From Hyphomicrobiales bacterium (GTDB lineage Bacteria; Pseudomonadota; Alphaproteobacteria; Rhizobiales; Beijerinckiaceae): a stretch of DNA of 64,000 nucleotides. Each line of letters starts with the position of its first letter. The first letter of the stretch is position 1. Made by a program: the position numbers and the translations under genes. The notes below the pieces were generated by a model, which saw only the letters and a program-made list of their open reading frames with translations, searched no databases and was not told the origin of the DNA. This document shows positions 24,913-34,351 of the stretch, piece by piece. The stretch is taken from assembly GCA_028290705.1 (NCBI GenBank), contig JAQGJH010000115.1, positions 1 to 64,000 on the forward strand. The letters are read 5' to 3'.

Positions 24913-26133
24913 TCAAGCCAGGCGGTCCCGCTCGCGCAACTGGGGAAATGTCCGTGCACAGATGGCAGCGACGCCAATGGCGCCCACCCCACCGAGAACC
25001 ACCGCGAGAACAGGCCCAACGAAGGATGCGAGCAGACCCGACTCGAACTGGCCGAGTTCGTTCGATGCGCCGACGAAAACGGTGTTCACCGCGGACACGC
25101 GGCCACGCATTTCATCCGGCGTCTCGACCTGGATCAAGGTCGATCGAATGACAACGCTGACCATGTCTGCGGCGCCCAGGATGAAGAGAAACGGAGCCGC
25201 GACCCAAAAGCTCGTGGAGAGACCGAAAGCAATCGTCGCGGCCCCAAACAAGGCGACGCTCTGGAACATACGCAGTCCAGCCTTCTTGCGAAGGGGAAAG
25301 TTTGCCAGCACGAGCGACATGGTGAAGGCGCCCAGAGCCGGCACGCTGCGCAGAAGGCCGAGCCCCCAGGGACCGACTATGAGAATATCGCGCGCGTAGA
25401 TCGGCAACAGAGCCGTCGCCCCGCCGAGCAGCACCGCGAACAGATCGAGGGTGATCGCCCCCAGGATGATGGGCCGCGATTTGATGTAGCCAAGGCCCGC
25501 CGTCATATAGGCGAAGCTGAAACGCTCCGGACGCGCAGTGACGCCACGCCGGCGCATGATCAGGTAGCCGGCGAGCGCGCAGGAAAAGCAGAATGTCGTT
25601 GCGCCGAACACCACTGGCGCGCCGAAAGCGTAAAGAAGGCCGCCCAGCGCGGGCCCAGCGATGATCGCGGTCTGGTAAGCGGACGAACTCAGCGCCAGCG
25701 CATTGGCCAGATGTTCCGTCGGGACCAGACCGGGCACGATCGCCTGACCCGCCGGGTTGGCGAACGCGCGCGCGGTGCCGAATACGGCGATGAGAACGAA
25801 CAGCGACGGCACGCTGACATCCGGTTGCAACGACACGAAGACCAGTCCGAGCGCGCAACTCGTCGACAACAGATTGCACGCCACCAGGATGTGCTTGCGA
25901 TCGAACATGTCCGCCACCTGCCCGGCCGGCAAGGCGAACAGGATGTTCGGAATGAAGATGCAGAGGCCTACGAGCCCGAGCGCCAGCGCGCTCTCCGTCA
26001 ACGTGTAGACCAGCCACCCGATCCCGACATCGACCATCTGCGCGGCAAGCGCGTTGAAGACGCGAGCGATGTAGAATGCCGTAAAGTCGCGGTATCGAAA
26101 GGCCACGAAGCCGCCGTGCCTGGCAACGTTCAT
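24913..26133 (-). CDS. MFS transporter (EntS/MFS_3-like)
   Basis: This is a 406-residue membrane carrier with about 12 hydrophobic segments. It starts FRYRDFTAFYIARVFNALAAQMVDVGIGW, typical of the MFS_3 (enterobactin exporter-like) group, with the loop 2-3 motif VADMFDRKHIL. The C-terminal half has TPDEMRGRVSAVN, also typical of these exporters. It is likely a proton-driven efflux protein of unknown substrate. It runs in the same direction as the light-signalling operon upstream, 73 nt after the hybrid kinase stop, so it may be the last gene of that transcript. Confidence 0.85.
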   Translation of the reverse strand: MNVARHGGFVAFRYRDFTAFYIARVFNALAAQMVDVGIGWLVYTLTESALALGLVGLCIFIPNILFALPAGQVADMFDRKHILVACNLLSTSCALGLVFVSLQPDVSVPSLFVLIAVFGTARAFANPAGQAIVPGLVPTEHLANALALSSSAYQTAIIAGPALGGLLYAFGAPVVFGATTFCFSCALAGYLIMRRRGVTARPERFSFAYMTAGLGYIKSRPIILGAITLDLFAVLLGGATALLPIYARDILIVGPWGLGLLRSVPALGAFTMSLVLANFPLRKKAGLRMFQSVALFGAATIAFGLSTSFWVAAPFLFILGAADMVSVVIRSTLIQVETPDEMRGRVSAVNTVFVGASNELGQFESGLLASFVGPVLAVVLGGVGAIGVAAICARTFPQLRERDRLA

Positions 26134-26206
26134 CGAGAAGAGCCGTCAAGAGAAGAAGAATGCCACGCGGCGAGGAGCCGGACAGTCGCCTTCGTCAGAA
26201 CGCTTG

Positions 26207-28651
26207 TCAATCGGACCGCGCAGCCGGGATCCCGACGGCGCCATTCGCTTTGGAAAGCGCCTGAACGATCTTGGCAGCCAGTTCCTCTTCCTGGAACGGC
26301 TTCTGGACGATGCCGTTTTCCCCCACCTCCTTCAGTGCGCCCAGATCCGCATATCCGGTCAGGTAAAGATACGGCAAGCCGGGCCGCCGCGATTGCGCCT
26401 CGCGCACGACATCAGCGCCATTCATACCCGGCATGGCATAGTCGACGACCAGAAGATCAATGTCGGCGGCCCTGTCGAGTTGATCGAGCGCAGCACCGCC
26501 ACTTCCCGCCTCCACCACGACGTAACCAAGCTCCGAAAGCGTCGTGACGGTGATTTCGCGGACCGAGGCATCGTCATCGACCACGAGAATCTTTCGCCCC
26601 GAATGTGGCCGACCAGGATCGGCCGAACGCTGGCCGCCGACGGCACTTTCGACACCGCGCACCGACGCGCGCGGCATCAGAACGCGGACCTCGGTGCCTC
26701 GCCCGACGCAGGTCTCAATCTGCACACCGCCGCCCGATTGTTTTGCAAACCCGAAAACCTGAGCGAGACCGAGCCCGGATCCCTTCCCCACCTCCTTGGT
26801 GGTGAAAAACGGCTCAAACGCTTTCGCGAGAACCTCGTCGGACATGCCCGCGCCTGTATCGGCGACGCTCAACATGACGTACTCGCCCGGGCCCGGCTCC
26901 TCCGGGCGGCGCGGCGGGTCGTACAAGACAGTGTTGGACGTCGCGACAGTCAGGCTGCCACCGACCGCCATCGCGTCGCGTGCATTGATCGCAAGGTTCA
27001 GGATGATGAGCTCGATCTGCGTCGGATCGACGAGGGCGGGCCAGAGATCCGAGCTGAGATTGGTCTCGATCTGGATGCTGCCACCCATCGTGCTTTGCAG
27101 CAGATCGCGCATGCTGTGAACGGTCTCGTTGAGATCGAGCGGCTTGGGCTCGAGTCTCTGCCGACGCGAAAACGACAGAAGCTGAGATGTGAGCTTTGCC
27201 CCCCGCTCCGCCGCGATCCGCATGTGCGACAGGCGTCGCATCAGGGACGGCTCCCCGCCGGCGCTGCTCAGGCCCCGCTCGATGAAGGTCACGTTGCCGA
27301 GTATCACGGTCAGCAGGTTGTTGAAGTCATGCGCAACCCCCGAAGTGAGCTGGCCCACGGCATCGAGCCGCTGCATCTGCTGCAGGGTCTTTTCCACACG
27401 CTCGCGCTCGGCTATCTGCTGCAACAATTGCCGATTCGCCGCCTCGAGTTCAGCCGCCGCTTCGCGCTCCGAAGTGATGTCGCGCGCGACGCAATACATG
27501 AGGCCATCCTCTGTCGCCGCAGTACCCGACAGCCAGCGGAAACTGCCGTCATGATGTCGGCACCGCGCCACGAAACGGGGAGATGCGTCGTCGGCAAAGA
27601 GCCGCGCCAAGGCGGCACGGGTGGCCGAGAGATCGTCAGGGTGCAGGAGCTCGTAGAAAGGCCGGCCAGTAATGTCCTCAGACCGCCAGCCAAGAACGCC
27701 GGTCCACGCAGGATTGACGCTCAGCATGACGCCGTCGGCCGATAGAACGCAGAGGAGATCCCGAGACAGGTGCCAGATCCTGTCACGCTCGCGCGTTCGC
27801 TGCTCGACGCTGGCTTCGAGCCGCTCGTTGAGTTCGCGCAGCGCCTGCTGGGCGCGCTTCTGCTCCGTGATGTCCTGCACGACACCGGTGAAGCGGACGC
27901 AGACGTTGCCTTCGAAAATGCTGCGTCCCCGCGTCGCAATCCAGCGCTCACCAGCGCTCGGATGAAGAATGCGGAATTCCTCGTCGATCTCGCGTGTTCC
28001 CTCCAGCAAAATGGCTTGCTGTACGGCCGCATCCATACGTTCACGGTCCTGCGAGTGAACGCTGCCAAGAAAAACGGAATAATCCAGCGGTGCGGCTGGA
28101 TCCGTGCCAAACATCTCGCGACAGCGCCGGTCCCACTGCAACTGCCCGGTCGTCGGCATGAAGGCCCAAAGCCCGAAAGAAGCCGCTTCAAGCGCGATCC
28201 GCGTGCTGATTTCGCTCGCCGACAACGCCGCCTCGGCGCGCCGCCGTTCGCGCCGCTCGTGCGCTTCCGCCAGCGCGCGGTCGACAGCAAATGGGAGACG
28301 CATCAGATTGCGCTTCAGAACGTAGTCAGTCGCCCCCTGCTTCAGGGATTCGGTCGCGAAGAGTTCACCCAGCACACCCGACACGAAGATGAATGGAGTG
28401 TCCGGCGATATGTCGCGCGCGAGACGCAAGGCGAGATGACCATCAAAGCCCGGCAGTGCAAAATCTGAAAGGACCAGATCATACCCGCCCGTCCTCAAGG
28501 CGTTTTCGAAGTCCGCCTGGGTTTCGACCCGATCCAGTGTGTATGTCAGACCCGCGCGACCAAGATGTCCCGCCAGCAGTTCACCGTCGAGTTGGCTGTC
28601 CTCCAGCAGGAGAATCCGGACGCTCCGATCTTGCCGTGGCTTGCTCGTCAT
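26207..28651 (-). CDS. Hybrid sensor histidine kinase, REC-PAS-PAS-HisKA-HATPase-REC
   Basis: This is an 814-residue multidomain signalling protein without membrane segments. An N-terminal receiver ([14 protein letters not shown], Asp in [10 protein letters not shown]) is followed by two PAS/PAC units (about residues 140-270 and 295-410). The dimerisation helix carries the His in [11 protein letters not shown]. The ATPase domain has [17 protein letters not shown] and GLGLAQV. A C-terminal receiver ([13 protein letters not shown], Asp in [13 protein letters not shown]) ends the protein. The ATG at 28651 lies 1 nt after the stop of the upstream response regulator, so the longer track start inside that gene is rejected. 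The N-terminal receiver may accept phosphate from the phytochrome or its partner regulator (inference). Confidence 0.85.
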   Translation of the reverse strand: MTSKPRQDRSVRILLLEDSQLDGELLAGHLGRAGLTYTLDRVETQADFENALRTGGYDLVLSDFALPGFDGHLALRLARDISPDTPFIFVSGVLGELFATESLKQGATDYVLKRNLMRLPFAVDRALAEAHERRERRRAEAALSASEISTRIALEAASFGLWAFMPTTGQLQWDRRCREMFGTDPAAPLDYSVFLGSVHSQDRERMDAAVQQAILLEGTREIDEEFRILHPSAGERWIATRGRSIFEGNVCVRFTGVVQDITEQKRAQQALRELNERLEASVEQRTRERDRIWHLSRDLLCVLSADGVMLSVNPAWTGVLGWRSEDITGRPFYELLHPDDLSATRAALARLFADDASPRFVARCRHHDGSFRWLSGTAATEDGLMYCVARDITSEREAAAELEAANRQLLQQIAERERVEKTLQQMQRLDAVGQLTSGVAHDFNNLLTVILGNVTFIERGLSSAGGEPSLMRRLSHMRIAAERGAKLTSQLLSFSRRQRLEPKPLDLNETVHSMRDLLQSTMGGSIQIETNLSSDLWPALVDPTQIELIILNLAINARDAMAVGGSLTVATSNTVLYDPPRRPEEPGPGEYVMLSVADTGAGMSDEVLAKAFEPFFTTKEVGKGSGLGLAQVFGFAKQSGGGVQIETCVGRGTEVRVLMPRASVRGVESAVGGQRSADPGRPHSGRKILVVDDDASVREITVTTLSELGYVVVEAGSGGAALDQLDRAADIDLLVVDYAMPGMNGADVVREAQSRRPGLPYLYLTGYADLGALKEVGENGIVQKPFQEEELAAKIVQALSKANGAVGIPAARSD

Positions 28652-28652
28652 T

Positions 28653-29096
28653 TTAGCGGACACGCGGCGGCGGTTCGTTGAGGATGGCCCAGAACATGCC
28701 CAAATCCTGAATGGCTTCGAAGAATGCACCAAAATCGACAGGCTTGACCACGAAGGCGTTGACGCCCAGCTCGTAGCTGCGCACGAGATCGCGTTCTTCG
28801 CGGGAAGAGGTCAGCATCACGACCGGGATGCGGCGCAGCATGGCGTCGCCCTTCAATTGTTCGAGCACTTCGAGCCCGTCGACCTTGGGCAGCTTGAGAT
28901 CCAGCAGCACCACCGCGGGGTCGCCGGGGTCGCGATTTTCATGAATGCCCCGACAAAAAACATAGTCCAGGGCTTCCGCGCCGTCGCGCGCGACAATGAT
29001 GTCATTGGCAAGCTGGCATTTGGCCAAGGCCGCGAGAGTCAGCTCCATGTCCTTGGCACTGTCTTCCACGAGTAGAATGGGTCTTAGGTCGCTCAC
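28653..29096 (-). CDS. Single-domain response regulator (Rcp1-like), phytochrome partner
   Basis: This is a 147-residue receiver domain with an acidic pocket in LLVEDS, a predicted phosphoacceptor in VVLLDLKLPKVDG, a Ser/Thr in MLTSSREE and a Lys in VVKPVDFG. It is of the Rcp1/CheY-like type that often accompanies bacteriophytochromes, with the extended loop between strand and helix (YVFCRGIHENRD). Its start overlaps the bphP stop by 4 nt, and it lies 1 nt before the hybrid kinase gene. It is the most likely phosphotransfer target of BphP. There is no DNA-binding domain, so output must go through another protein, plausibly the hybrid kinase. Confidence 0.9.
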   Translation of the reverse strand: MSDLRPILLVEDSAKDMELTLAALAKCQLANDIIVARDGAEALDYVFCRGIHENRDPGDPAVVLLDLKLPKVDGLEVLEQLKGDAMLRRIPVVMLTSSREERDLVRSYELGVNAFVVKPVDFGAFFEAIQDLGMFWAILNEPPPRVR

Positions 29097-31312
29097 GTCG
29101 TTGCTTCCTTGTCGCGCACCGGAAGACCGAAGGTGAAGGTGGCGCCCTTTCCGAGCTCGCCTTCAGCCTTGATCCAACCGCCGTGTCGATCGATGATCCG
29201 TTTGGTGAGAGCGAGCCCGATGCCCGTGCCCTCGAACTCTTCGGCGCGGTGAAGGCGCTGAAAGACCCCGAACAACTTGCCCACATAGGCCATGTCGAAC
29301 CCGACGCCGTTGTCGCCGATGCTGATCACTGTCTCGCCCTGCAGCTTTTCACCCTTGATGCGGATGACCGCCTCCTCGCATGTGCGTGTATATTTGAGTG
29401 CGTTGGAGCAAAGATTGAGGATCGCCTGGCGCAACATGGCGTGATCTCCCCAGACGACCGGGAGCGGGCCAACGTCCCAATGTACCTTCCGCGCGGCCTG
29501 CTCGGTCTCGAGCGTGCGCCGGGCCTCTTCCACCAGCTTGACGACGTCGACATTGGCAAGCGCGAGCGAGTGGCGTCCGAGCTGCGAAAAGCTCAGAAGA
29601 TCGTCCACCAGGCGTCCGGCCGACATGGCCGCATCGATGATGTTGGCGAGATAGTGCTGCGACCTCTCGTCCATGTCGCCGTTACGATCGCGCAGGAGTT
29701 CAGAAAATCCGACAATGTGCCTGAATGGCGCGCGCAGGTCGTGCGAGACCGAGTACGAGAACGCCTCCAGCTCCTTGTTGCTCCGTTGCAGCTCTTCAAT
29801 CAGCTTGGAGCGCTCTTCGGCCTGCCGGAGGACCACGTTGAGGATGGCGTTCCTCAGATCATTCGCGCCCAGCACGTCTATGTCCGACCATGGCAGCGAT
29901 CTGCCCTTCACGAGTTGTTTCCACGTTCCGAACGATTGCCGCGGATGCAGCCGTTCGGGCTCCTGAACATCCGCGACCTTCCGCGGCTCGCCGCCCCAAC
30001 TGACGAGTTGCACGCGTTCCGGCCGAAACCAGATCAGGCAATTGGCGCGAAGCTGCGAGATCCTGACCGCCAGAATGCCACTCGCCACATCTTCGGGCGC
30101 GCCCAACTCCGGAGCAAGCTCACCCAGCCGTTCAGTGGCGACGACTTCGTCCGTCTGCTCGTAAATCCATGCGGCAAGCTTCTGGATAAAAGCCTCATCC
30201 GGCACGACGCCCGCCGTGACAATGCCTTCGTCCAACACGGCGGCGGCCCCCTGTGCAGAGGCAAGCTTCAACCAGAGGTCGGGGTTGTCCCGGAGACCCT
30301 GAACGACGCTCAAACTCTCCGACAATCGCGAGAGCAGCGTGACCTCGATCTGCTTCAGCTCGACGGCTCGGGATGCAACCTCGGCTCGCTCCAGCGCACC
30401 GATCTGCAGGGCCATCATCTGGCCAATGAGTTCACATGCCGCGCGCGCTTGCGCGCCAACGTGATGCGGCTGCGCACTGTGGCATGAGATTAAGCCCCAA
30501 AGCCGGCCATCCACGATGAGAGACACCGACATCGACGATGCCGTGCCCATGTTGCGCATGTATTCGAGGTGTACGGAAGACACGCTGCGCAAGGCCGACA
30601 TACTCAGATCGAGTGGACGGCCGTCGACCGGACTCGTGTCCGGCACGATGGGGGATGGCTCATACGCCGCCGTTCTGATGAGCCGAATTCGATTGAGCAG
30701 GTAAAGCTGCCGCGCCTGTGCCGGAATGTCGGACGCGGGAAAATGTAGATCGAGATAGGACGGAAGTGTTCCATCTCCATCCTCGGCGATGACTTTGCCG
30801 TTCCACTCCGGATCGAAGCGATAGACCAGAACCCTGCTGAAACCGGTCAATTGTCGCGTGTGACGCGCCACCGTGGCGCAGAGTTCCGCGAGACTCTGCC
30901 CGTGACCCAGCTGCATGAGAAAGGCCCGGGTGCCGGGATATTGCACGGCGTGAGAGCCGTCGCGCGGCGGATCAGCCGGCTCGTATTCGACGATCGCGCC
31001 CTGGGGAGTCCGATGCACCGAGACATCGTAACGTCGAGCGGAGATCTCGTAGGTCCGAACGAAGACGGGCTCAGCGACGAAATCCCAGCTCGCAAGATGA
31101 GACGAAAGCTCTACGCCTCCGGGCAGGTCGCAGAGCCTCATACCAATGCGAACGTCGGCTTCGAGACAGGAGGAAGCATTGGCGCTCGCCTGTGTGAGGC
31201 GCCCATCTACCGGATGAAACACGAGCAGCGCGCCGTGCGGTTGAATCGCGCCGGGGATGCGGATTGGCTCACGGGCGCAGATCGCGTCAAGATCACGGGT
31301 GGCTTCGGGCAT
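29093..31312 (-). CDS. bphP: Bacteriophytochrome histidine kinase
   Basis: This is a 739-residue red/far-red photoreceptor kinase. The N-terminal extension contains the biliverdin-attachment Cys (DLDAICAREPIRIPG, then IQPHGALL). A PAS domain is followed by a GAF domain with VLVYRFDPEWNGKVIAEDG, FPASDIPAQARQLYLLNRIRLI and MRNMGTASSMS-type pocket segments, and then a PHY domain. The kinase has the phosphoacceptor His in SVSHDLRAPF and ATPase boxes NLCSNALKYT, GDNGVGFD and GTGIGLALTKR. The track start is a TTG at 31372; the ATG at 31312 fits the family and overlaps the heme oxygenase stop by 20 nt. The chromophore supply (upstream) and phosphate acceptors (downstream) are in the same operon. Confidence 0.93.
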   Translation of the reverse strand: MPEATRDLDAICAREPIRIPGAIQPHGALLVFHPVDGRLTQASANASSCLEADVRIGMRLCDLPGGVELSSHLASWDFVAEPVFVRTYEISARRYDVSVHRTPQGAIVEYEPADPPRDGSHAVQYPGTRAFLMQLGHGQSLAELCATVARHTRQLTGFSRVLVYRFDPEWNGKVIAEDGDGTLPSYLDLHFPASDIPAQARQLYLLNRIRLIRTAAYEPSPIVPDTSPVDGRPLDLSMSALRSVSSVHLEYMRNMGTASSMSVSLIVDGRLWGLISCHSAQPHHVGAQARAACELIGQMMALQIGALERAEVASRAVELKQIEVTLLSRLSESLSVVQGLRDNPDLWLKLASAQGAAAVLDEGIVTAGVVPDEAFIQKLAAWIYEQTDEVVATERLGELAPELGAPEDVASGILAVRISQLRANCLIWFRPERVQLVSWGGEPRKVADVQEPERLHPRQSFGTWKQLVKGRSLPWSDIDVLGANDLRNAILNVVLRQAEERSKLIEELQRSNKELEAFSYSVSHDLRAPFRHIVGFSELLRDRNGDMDERSQHYLANIIDAAMSAGRLVDDLLSFSQLGRHSLALANVDVVKLVEEARRTLETEQAARKVHWDVGPLPVVWGDHAMLRQAILNLCSNALKYTRTCEEAVIRIKGEKLQGETVISIGDNGVGFDMAYVGKLFGVFQRLHRAEEFEGTGIGLALTKRIIDRHGGWIKAEGELGKGATFTFGLPVRDKEATT

Positions 31313-31898
31313 ACGACGATCTCGTTGGAAGCCAATCGGCAAGTAGAGAAAAGGTATGGACCGCTCCCGCAACGATCAGCGGCGCGTCCAGCGAGGTCGA
31401 GGCTGTAACGAGGCGCGTCCGAAATTCGTTCCACATCCGCCCGGTCTCGTGACCGTAGGGATGGAAGGTTCGCAACCCGCCCGGGGGAAGCCACTTCGTT
31501 CCAGCCAGATTTCGGGTGATCACCTGCCCGCCGAGAGTCGAACCCTCGATGACATAGGCTGCGCCCCATGCTTCGGAAACGCTGCGGCCACACGTCTCGG
31601 CCCCCAGGCAGATCGGCGCGACATCATCCAGATCGAGGTCGACGCCGAGGTCCGACAAGTCGGCCCTGATATGTGGGATACGACTGCGCGCCGGCATGAA
31701 CGAAGCCAGTTCGGCATGGCGAAAAACGGCGGGCTCGAACACCTGATGGAAGCTCAGAAAGCTTCGCAGAACGGCTATGAAATATTCGCGATCCGCAGGG
31801 CGCGCGAGGAGATCGAGACTACTTTCGAGACGCTCGTGTTCCGACCTGGTGGAGCGTCGAAGCGCCTCGAGAATCGTTGCGGTCCTTGCATCATCCAA
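31293..31898 (-). CDS. bphO: Biliverdin-producing heme oxygenase
   Basis: This is a 201-residue all-helical protein of the bacterial heme oxygenase family, which opens heme to biliverdin, the chromophore of the adjacent phytochrome. The N-terminal region ILEALRRSTRSEHERLES holds the proximal His. The distal helix is in GAAYVIEGSTLGGQVITR, which matches the family's Y-V-x-E-G-S-x-L-G-G pattern. No ATG precedes the domain; the TTG at 31898, with GGAG upstream, is the best start, while the track frame extends 110 residues into non-coding sequence. The stop overlaps bphP by 20 nt. Confidence 0.85.
   Translation of the reverse strand: MDDARTATILEALRRSTRSEHERLESSLDLLARPADREYFIAVLRSFLSFHQVFEPAVFRHAELASFMPARSRIPHIRADLSDLGVDLDLDDVAPICLGAETCGRSVSEAWGAAYVIEGSTLGGQVITRNLAGTKWLPPGGLRTFHPYGHETGRMWNEFRTRLVTASTSLDAPLIVAGAVHTFSLLADWLPTRSSYARSHP
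31407..31432 (-). promoter_or_regulatory. Possible internal EcfG-type promoter before bphP
   Basis: GGAAC-N17-CGTT on the minus strand matches the EcfG consensus in full and lies about 95 nt before the bphP ATG, but it is inside the heme oxygenase coding sequence and could be chance. Confidence 0.3.
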
Positions 31899-31992
31899 TT
31901 CTCGGCACTCCGGAACAACTCGGCGGAAGCGGCGAGAGAGTACGCAAGCGCGCAATGGAATCAACCTGCAGCTCAGCTTTTGGAGATTCGTT

Positions 31993-32979
31993 TTACTTGA
32001 GCGGGCGACCAAATTGTCCCAGCGCTGCAAGTATCTTCGCCTCGAGCTTGTCCATGAAGCGGTGCATCGCGTCTTCATGTGTCGCGAGATGCCGGCCCGT
32101 CGGATGAACCGCGTAAAGCGTTCGAGTGATGGCCGGCCGGTCGATCCGCCGTCCCACCAGGGCTCCGCGTTTGAGCTCATCGGCCGCCAGCGAGAATGGC
32201 ATGATGCTCGCGCCCACCCCGCGGGCAATCAGCGATTTCATGGAATTGATCGAGTGAACTTCGAAGGCGAGCCTCAGCTTGAGCGAAAGTCGCTGTGCCT
32301 CGGCCTCGACGATGGATCGCAACAAGCCGCGTTCGCCGCCGATCACCAGTTCCATCTCCAGGGCTTCAGCGAAACTGACCGTCGGGTTCGAGGGAGCGAG
32401 GCTGGGTGACGTGACGAGCACGAAGTCTTCTTCCAGGATGGCCTGTCGGGTGAAGCCGCTCCGCTGTGCGATGTTGTAGGCCAGGATGACGTCCAACTGG
32501 CCGCGCTCGAGCGCCTCTGCCAGAACGAAACTGCGTTCTTCCGAGAGGCTCAGGAACACCTCCGGCATTTCGCTCCGCGCCTCGAGCAGGACGTCAGGGC
32601 CGATCAACAGCATGATGCTCGGCGATAAGCCCAGCACGATCGAATCCCTCCGCGCCGTGCCGATGGTCTGAACCTCCCGGCGCATGTCCTCGACCTCGCG
32701 CAGAATGACCTTGGTGCGCTCGTAGAGGCGCCATCCGGCTTCCGTCGGCGAAACCCCGCGTGAGTGACGCACGAGGAGAGACACGTTGAGCTCCTTCTCG
32801 AGCTGCCGCATCTGCGAGCCCAAGGCTGGTTGCGCAAGGTTCAGTTGTTCGGCCGCGGCCGTCATGTTGCCGGCATCCACGACTCTCAGATAGTAGGTGA
32901 GCTGCCTGAGATTGATCGAACCCTCCCGCGGTCGCGCGTCTTGAGAAGAGACTCTACACGGCCTCCCTTCGACGCCCAA
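31993..32979 (-). CDS. LysR-family transcriptional regulator (start uncertain)
   Basis: This is an LTTR of about 307-328 residues. The domain begins INLRQLTYYLRVVDAGNMTAAAEQLNLAQ and ends with an effector domain (about IVLGLSPSIMLLIGP onward). There is no ATG close to the domain start. The TTG at 32979 is reported. A GGGAGGG run lies 4 nt before an ATC at 32916, so a non-standard ATC start is a real alternative. The longer track start runs through the terminator hairpin of the upstream amidohydrolase unit and is rejected. It may regulate that upstream unit (same strand) or the heme oxygenase operon. Its C-terminus ends 94 nt before the heme oxygenase start. Confidence 0.8.
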   Translation of the reverse strand: MGVEGRPCRVSSQDARPREGSINLRQLTYYLRVVDAGNMTAAAEQLNLAQPALGSQMRQLEKELNVSLLVRHSRGVSPTEAGWRLYERTKVILREVEDMRREVQTIGTARRDSIVLGLSPSIMLLIGPDVLLEARSEMPEVFLSLSEERSFVLAEALERGQLDVILAYNIAQRSGFTRQAILEEDFVLVTSPSLAPSNPTVSFAEALEMELVIGGERGLLRSIVEAEAQRLSLKLRLAFEVHSINSMKSLIARGVGASIMPFSLAADELKRGALVGRRIDRPAITRTLYAVHPTGRHLATHEDAMHRFMDKLEAKILAALGQFGRPLK

Positions 32980-32984
32980 TGCCG

Positions 32985-33014
32985 CAAAGAAAAGGCGGCC
33001 CGAGGGCCGCCTTT
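32985..33014 (-). terminator. Intrinsic terminator of the Rieske-amidohydrolase unit
   Basis: A perfect 10-bp stem (AAAGGCGGCC/GGCCGCCTTT) with a 4-nt loop is followed on the minus strand by TTCTTTG, about 65 nt after the amidohydrolase stop. Confidence 0.85.
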
Positions 33015-33077
33015 CAGGCATGGAGCCGTAGACCGGCTTCTTTACGGACCGGACTTCGCCGGTACACCACCCCCAGG

Positions 33078-34316
33078 TTAGCCGGCGGTGTAATTTCCGT
33101 ACTTGATGAGGTTTTGCTTTTGAGCCTCGTTGCGGGGCTCCAGCTTGAACAGGCGCGCGGCAGTGCCGCCCACGATGTTGTGCTTCGCTTTCTCGGACAG
33201 GAACGGCAGATCCCAGATCGTGCTCGGCAGATCGAAGTCCCAGTGCGGATAGTCTGACGCGTAAAGCAATTGCGTTTCGGCGTTGATCATCCGGAACGTA
33301 CATTCCAGCGCGTCCATGTCCTGAATTTCCATCGGCTGCGAGGAGTAGAACATGTCGCGCATGTAGTCCGACGGCTTCTTCTTGAGAAGCGGCGCTTCCG
33401 ACGGACGCATCATGTACTCATGATCAAGCCGCTGCATCAGGAATGGGATCCAGGCAAGACCGGCTTCGATCCAGATCACCGGCAGTTTGGGGAAGCGCTC
33501 TCCCATGCCGTTGATCACCCAGTTGGTGCAATGAAGGATGTTGTAGAAGCTGAATCCCAGCGCATGCACGGACAGGAATCGGTTGCAGCCTTTGAAGACG
33601 GGCTCACCCCAGTTGGGACCCGAATGAAAGGCCAGCGAAAGCCCACGCTCTTCGATGGCGCGATAGACTTTCATCAGCGAATTGTCGTGCACTGGTAGCG
33701 TCCGGACGGTCGTCACCATGAAGCCGGTGACGCCCTTGCAATGGCCGAACTTCTCCACCTGGCGCAACGAGGCGTCCGGGTCTGAAATCGGCAACGCAAG
33801 CTGCGTATAGAAGCGGCCATGATGTTCCGGCAGAACCACTTCCGTGAGCCAGCGATTGTAGGCCCAGCACAGCTCGACCTCCATTTCCTTCTGCGGGTGG
33901 AGGCCCACGTTCAGCATGCCGGTGGGGAACAAGCAGGAATAGTCCACCCCCATGGCATCCATCCAGCGCTCGCCGAGTTGTGCATCGCGCAAGCGGCCCG
34001 GCTCCGTCTTCTCGGAATTGCGCAACGGATAACGCGTTACGCGGCCGCCCATGTCCTGGTAGCCGATCTGACCCGGCACGATGGAGTGACGCCCCTTGGC
34101 GCGGCCCGACATGGTGAGCTGACGGAAAACGTCATTCTCCATGAATGGCAGAATCTCGCTGAAGTTCTCGTTCTCGTAATGATGCGCGTCGCAATCGACG
34201 ATCATCACGTCCTCGAACTTGCGGTCGCGCGCCTGCTCGGCCGCATGCGCCAGCAGCTTGGTGGTATTTAATTCTTCGACTGTGACGCGTCGCCCGCGAT
34301 CGGCAATCAGATCCAT
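33078..34316 (-). CDS. Amidohydrolase family protein (amidohydrolase_2, ACMSD-like)
   Basis: This is a 412-residue metal-dependent hydrolase or decarboxylase of the amidohydrolase_2 group. IVDCDAHHYENENF near residue 45 holds the first metal-ligand region, LAFHSGPNW supplies a central His, and LLYASDYPHWDFD near the C-terminus holds the catalytic Asp. Family members include 2-amino-3-carboxymuconate-semialdehyde decarboxylase and aromatic-acid decarboxylases. GGAGA precedes the ATG at 34316; the longer track start is rejected. It is the last gene of a Rieske/unknown/amidohydrolase unit with a strong terminator. A role in processing an aromatic compound with electron input from the Rieske protein is inferred. 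Confidence 0.8.
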   Translation of the reverse strand: MDLIADRGRRVTVEELNTTKLLAHAAEQARDRKFEDVMIVDCDAHHYENENFSEILPFMENDVFRQLTMSGRAKGRHSIVPGQIGYQDMGGRVTRYPLRNSEKTEPGRLRDAQLGERWMDAMGVDYSCLFPTGMLNVGLHPQKEMEVELCWAYNRWLTEVVLPEHHGRFYTQLALPISDPDASLRQVEKFGHCKGVTGFMVTTVRTLPVHDNSLMKVYRAIEERGLSLAFHSGPNWGEPVFKGCNRFLSVHALGFSFYNILHCTNWVINGMGERFPKLPVIWIEAGLAWIPFLMQRLDHEYMMRPSEAPLLKKKPSDYMRDMFYSSQPMEIQDMDALECTFRMINAETQLLYASDYPHWDFDLPSTIWDLPFLSEKAKHNIVGGTAARLFKLEPRNEAQKQNLIKYGNYTAG

Positions 34317-34351
34317 GGGTCTCTCCTGTCCAACGATGCAGACGCCTCGGA

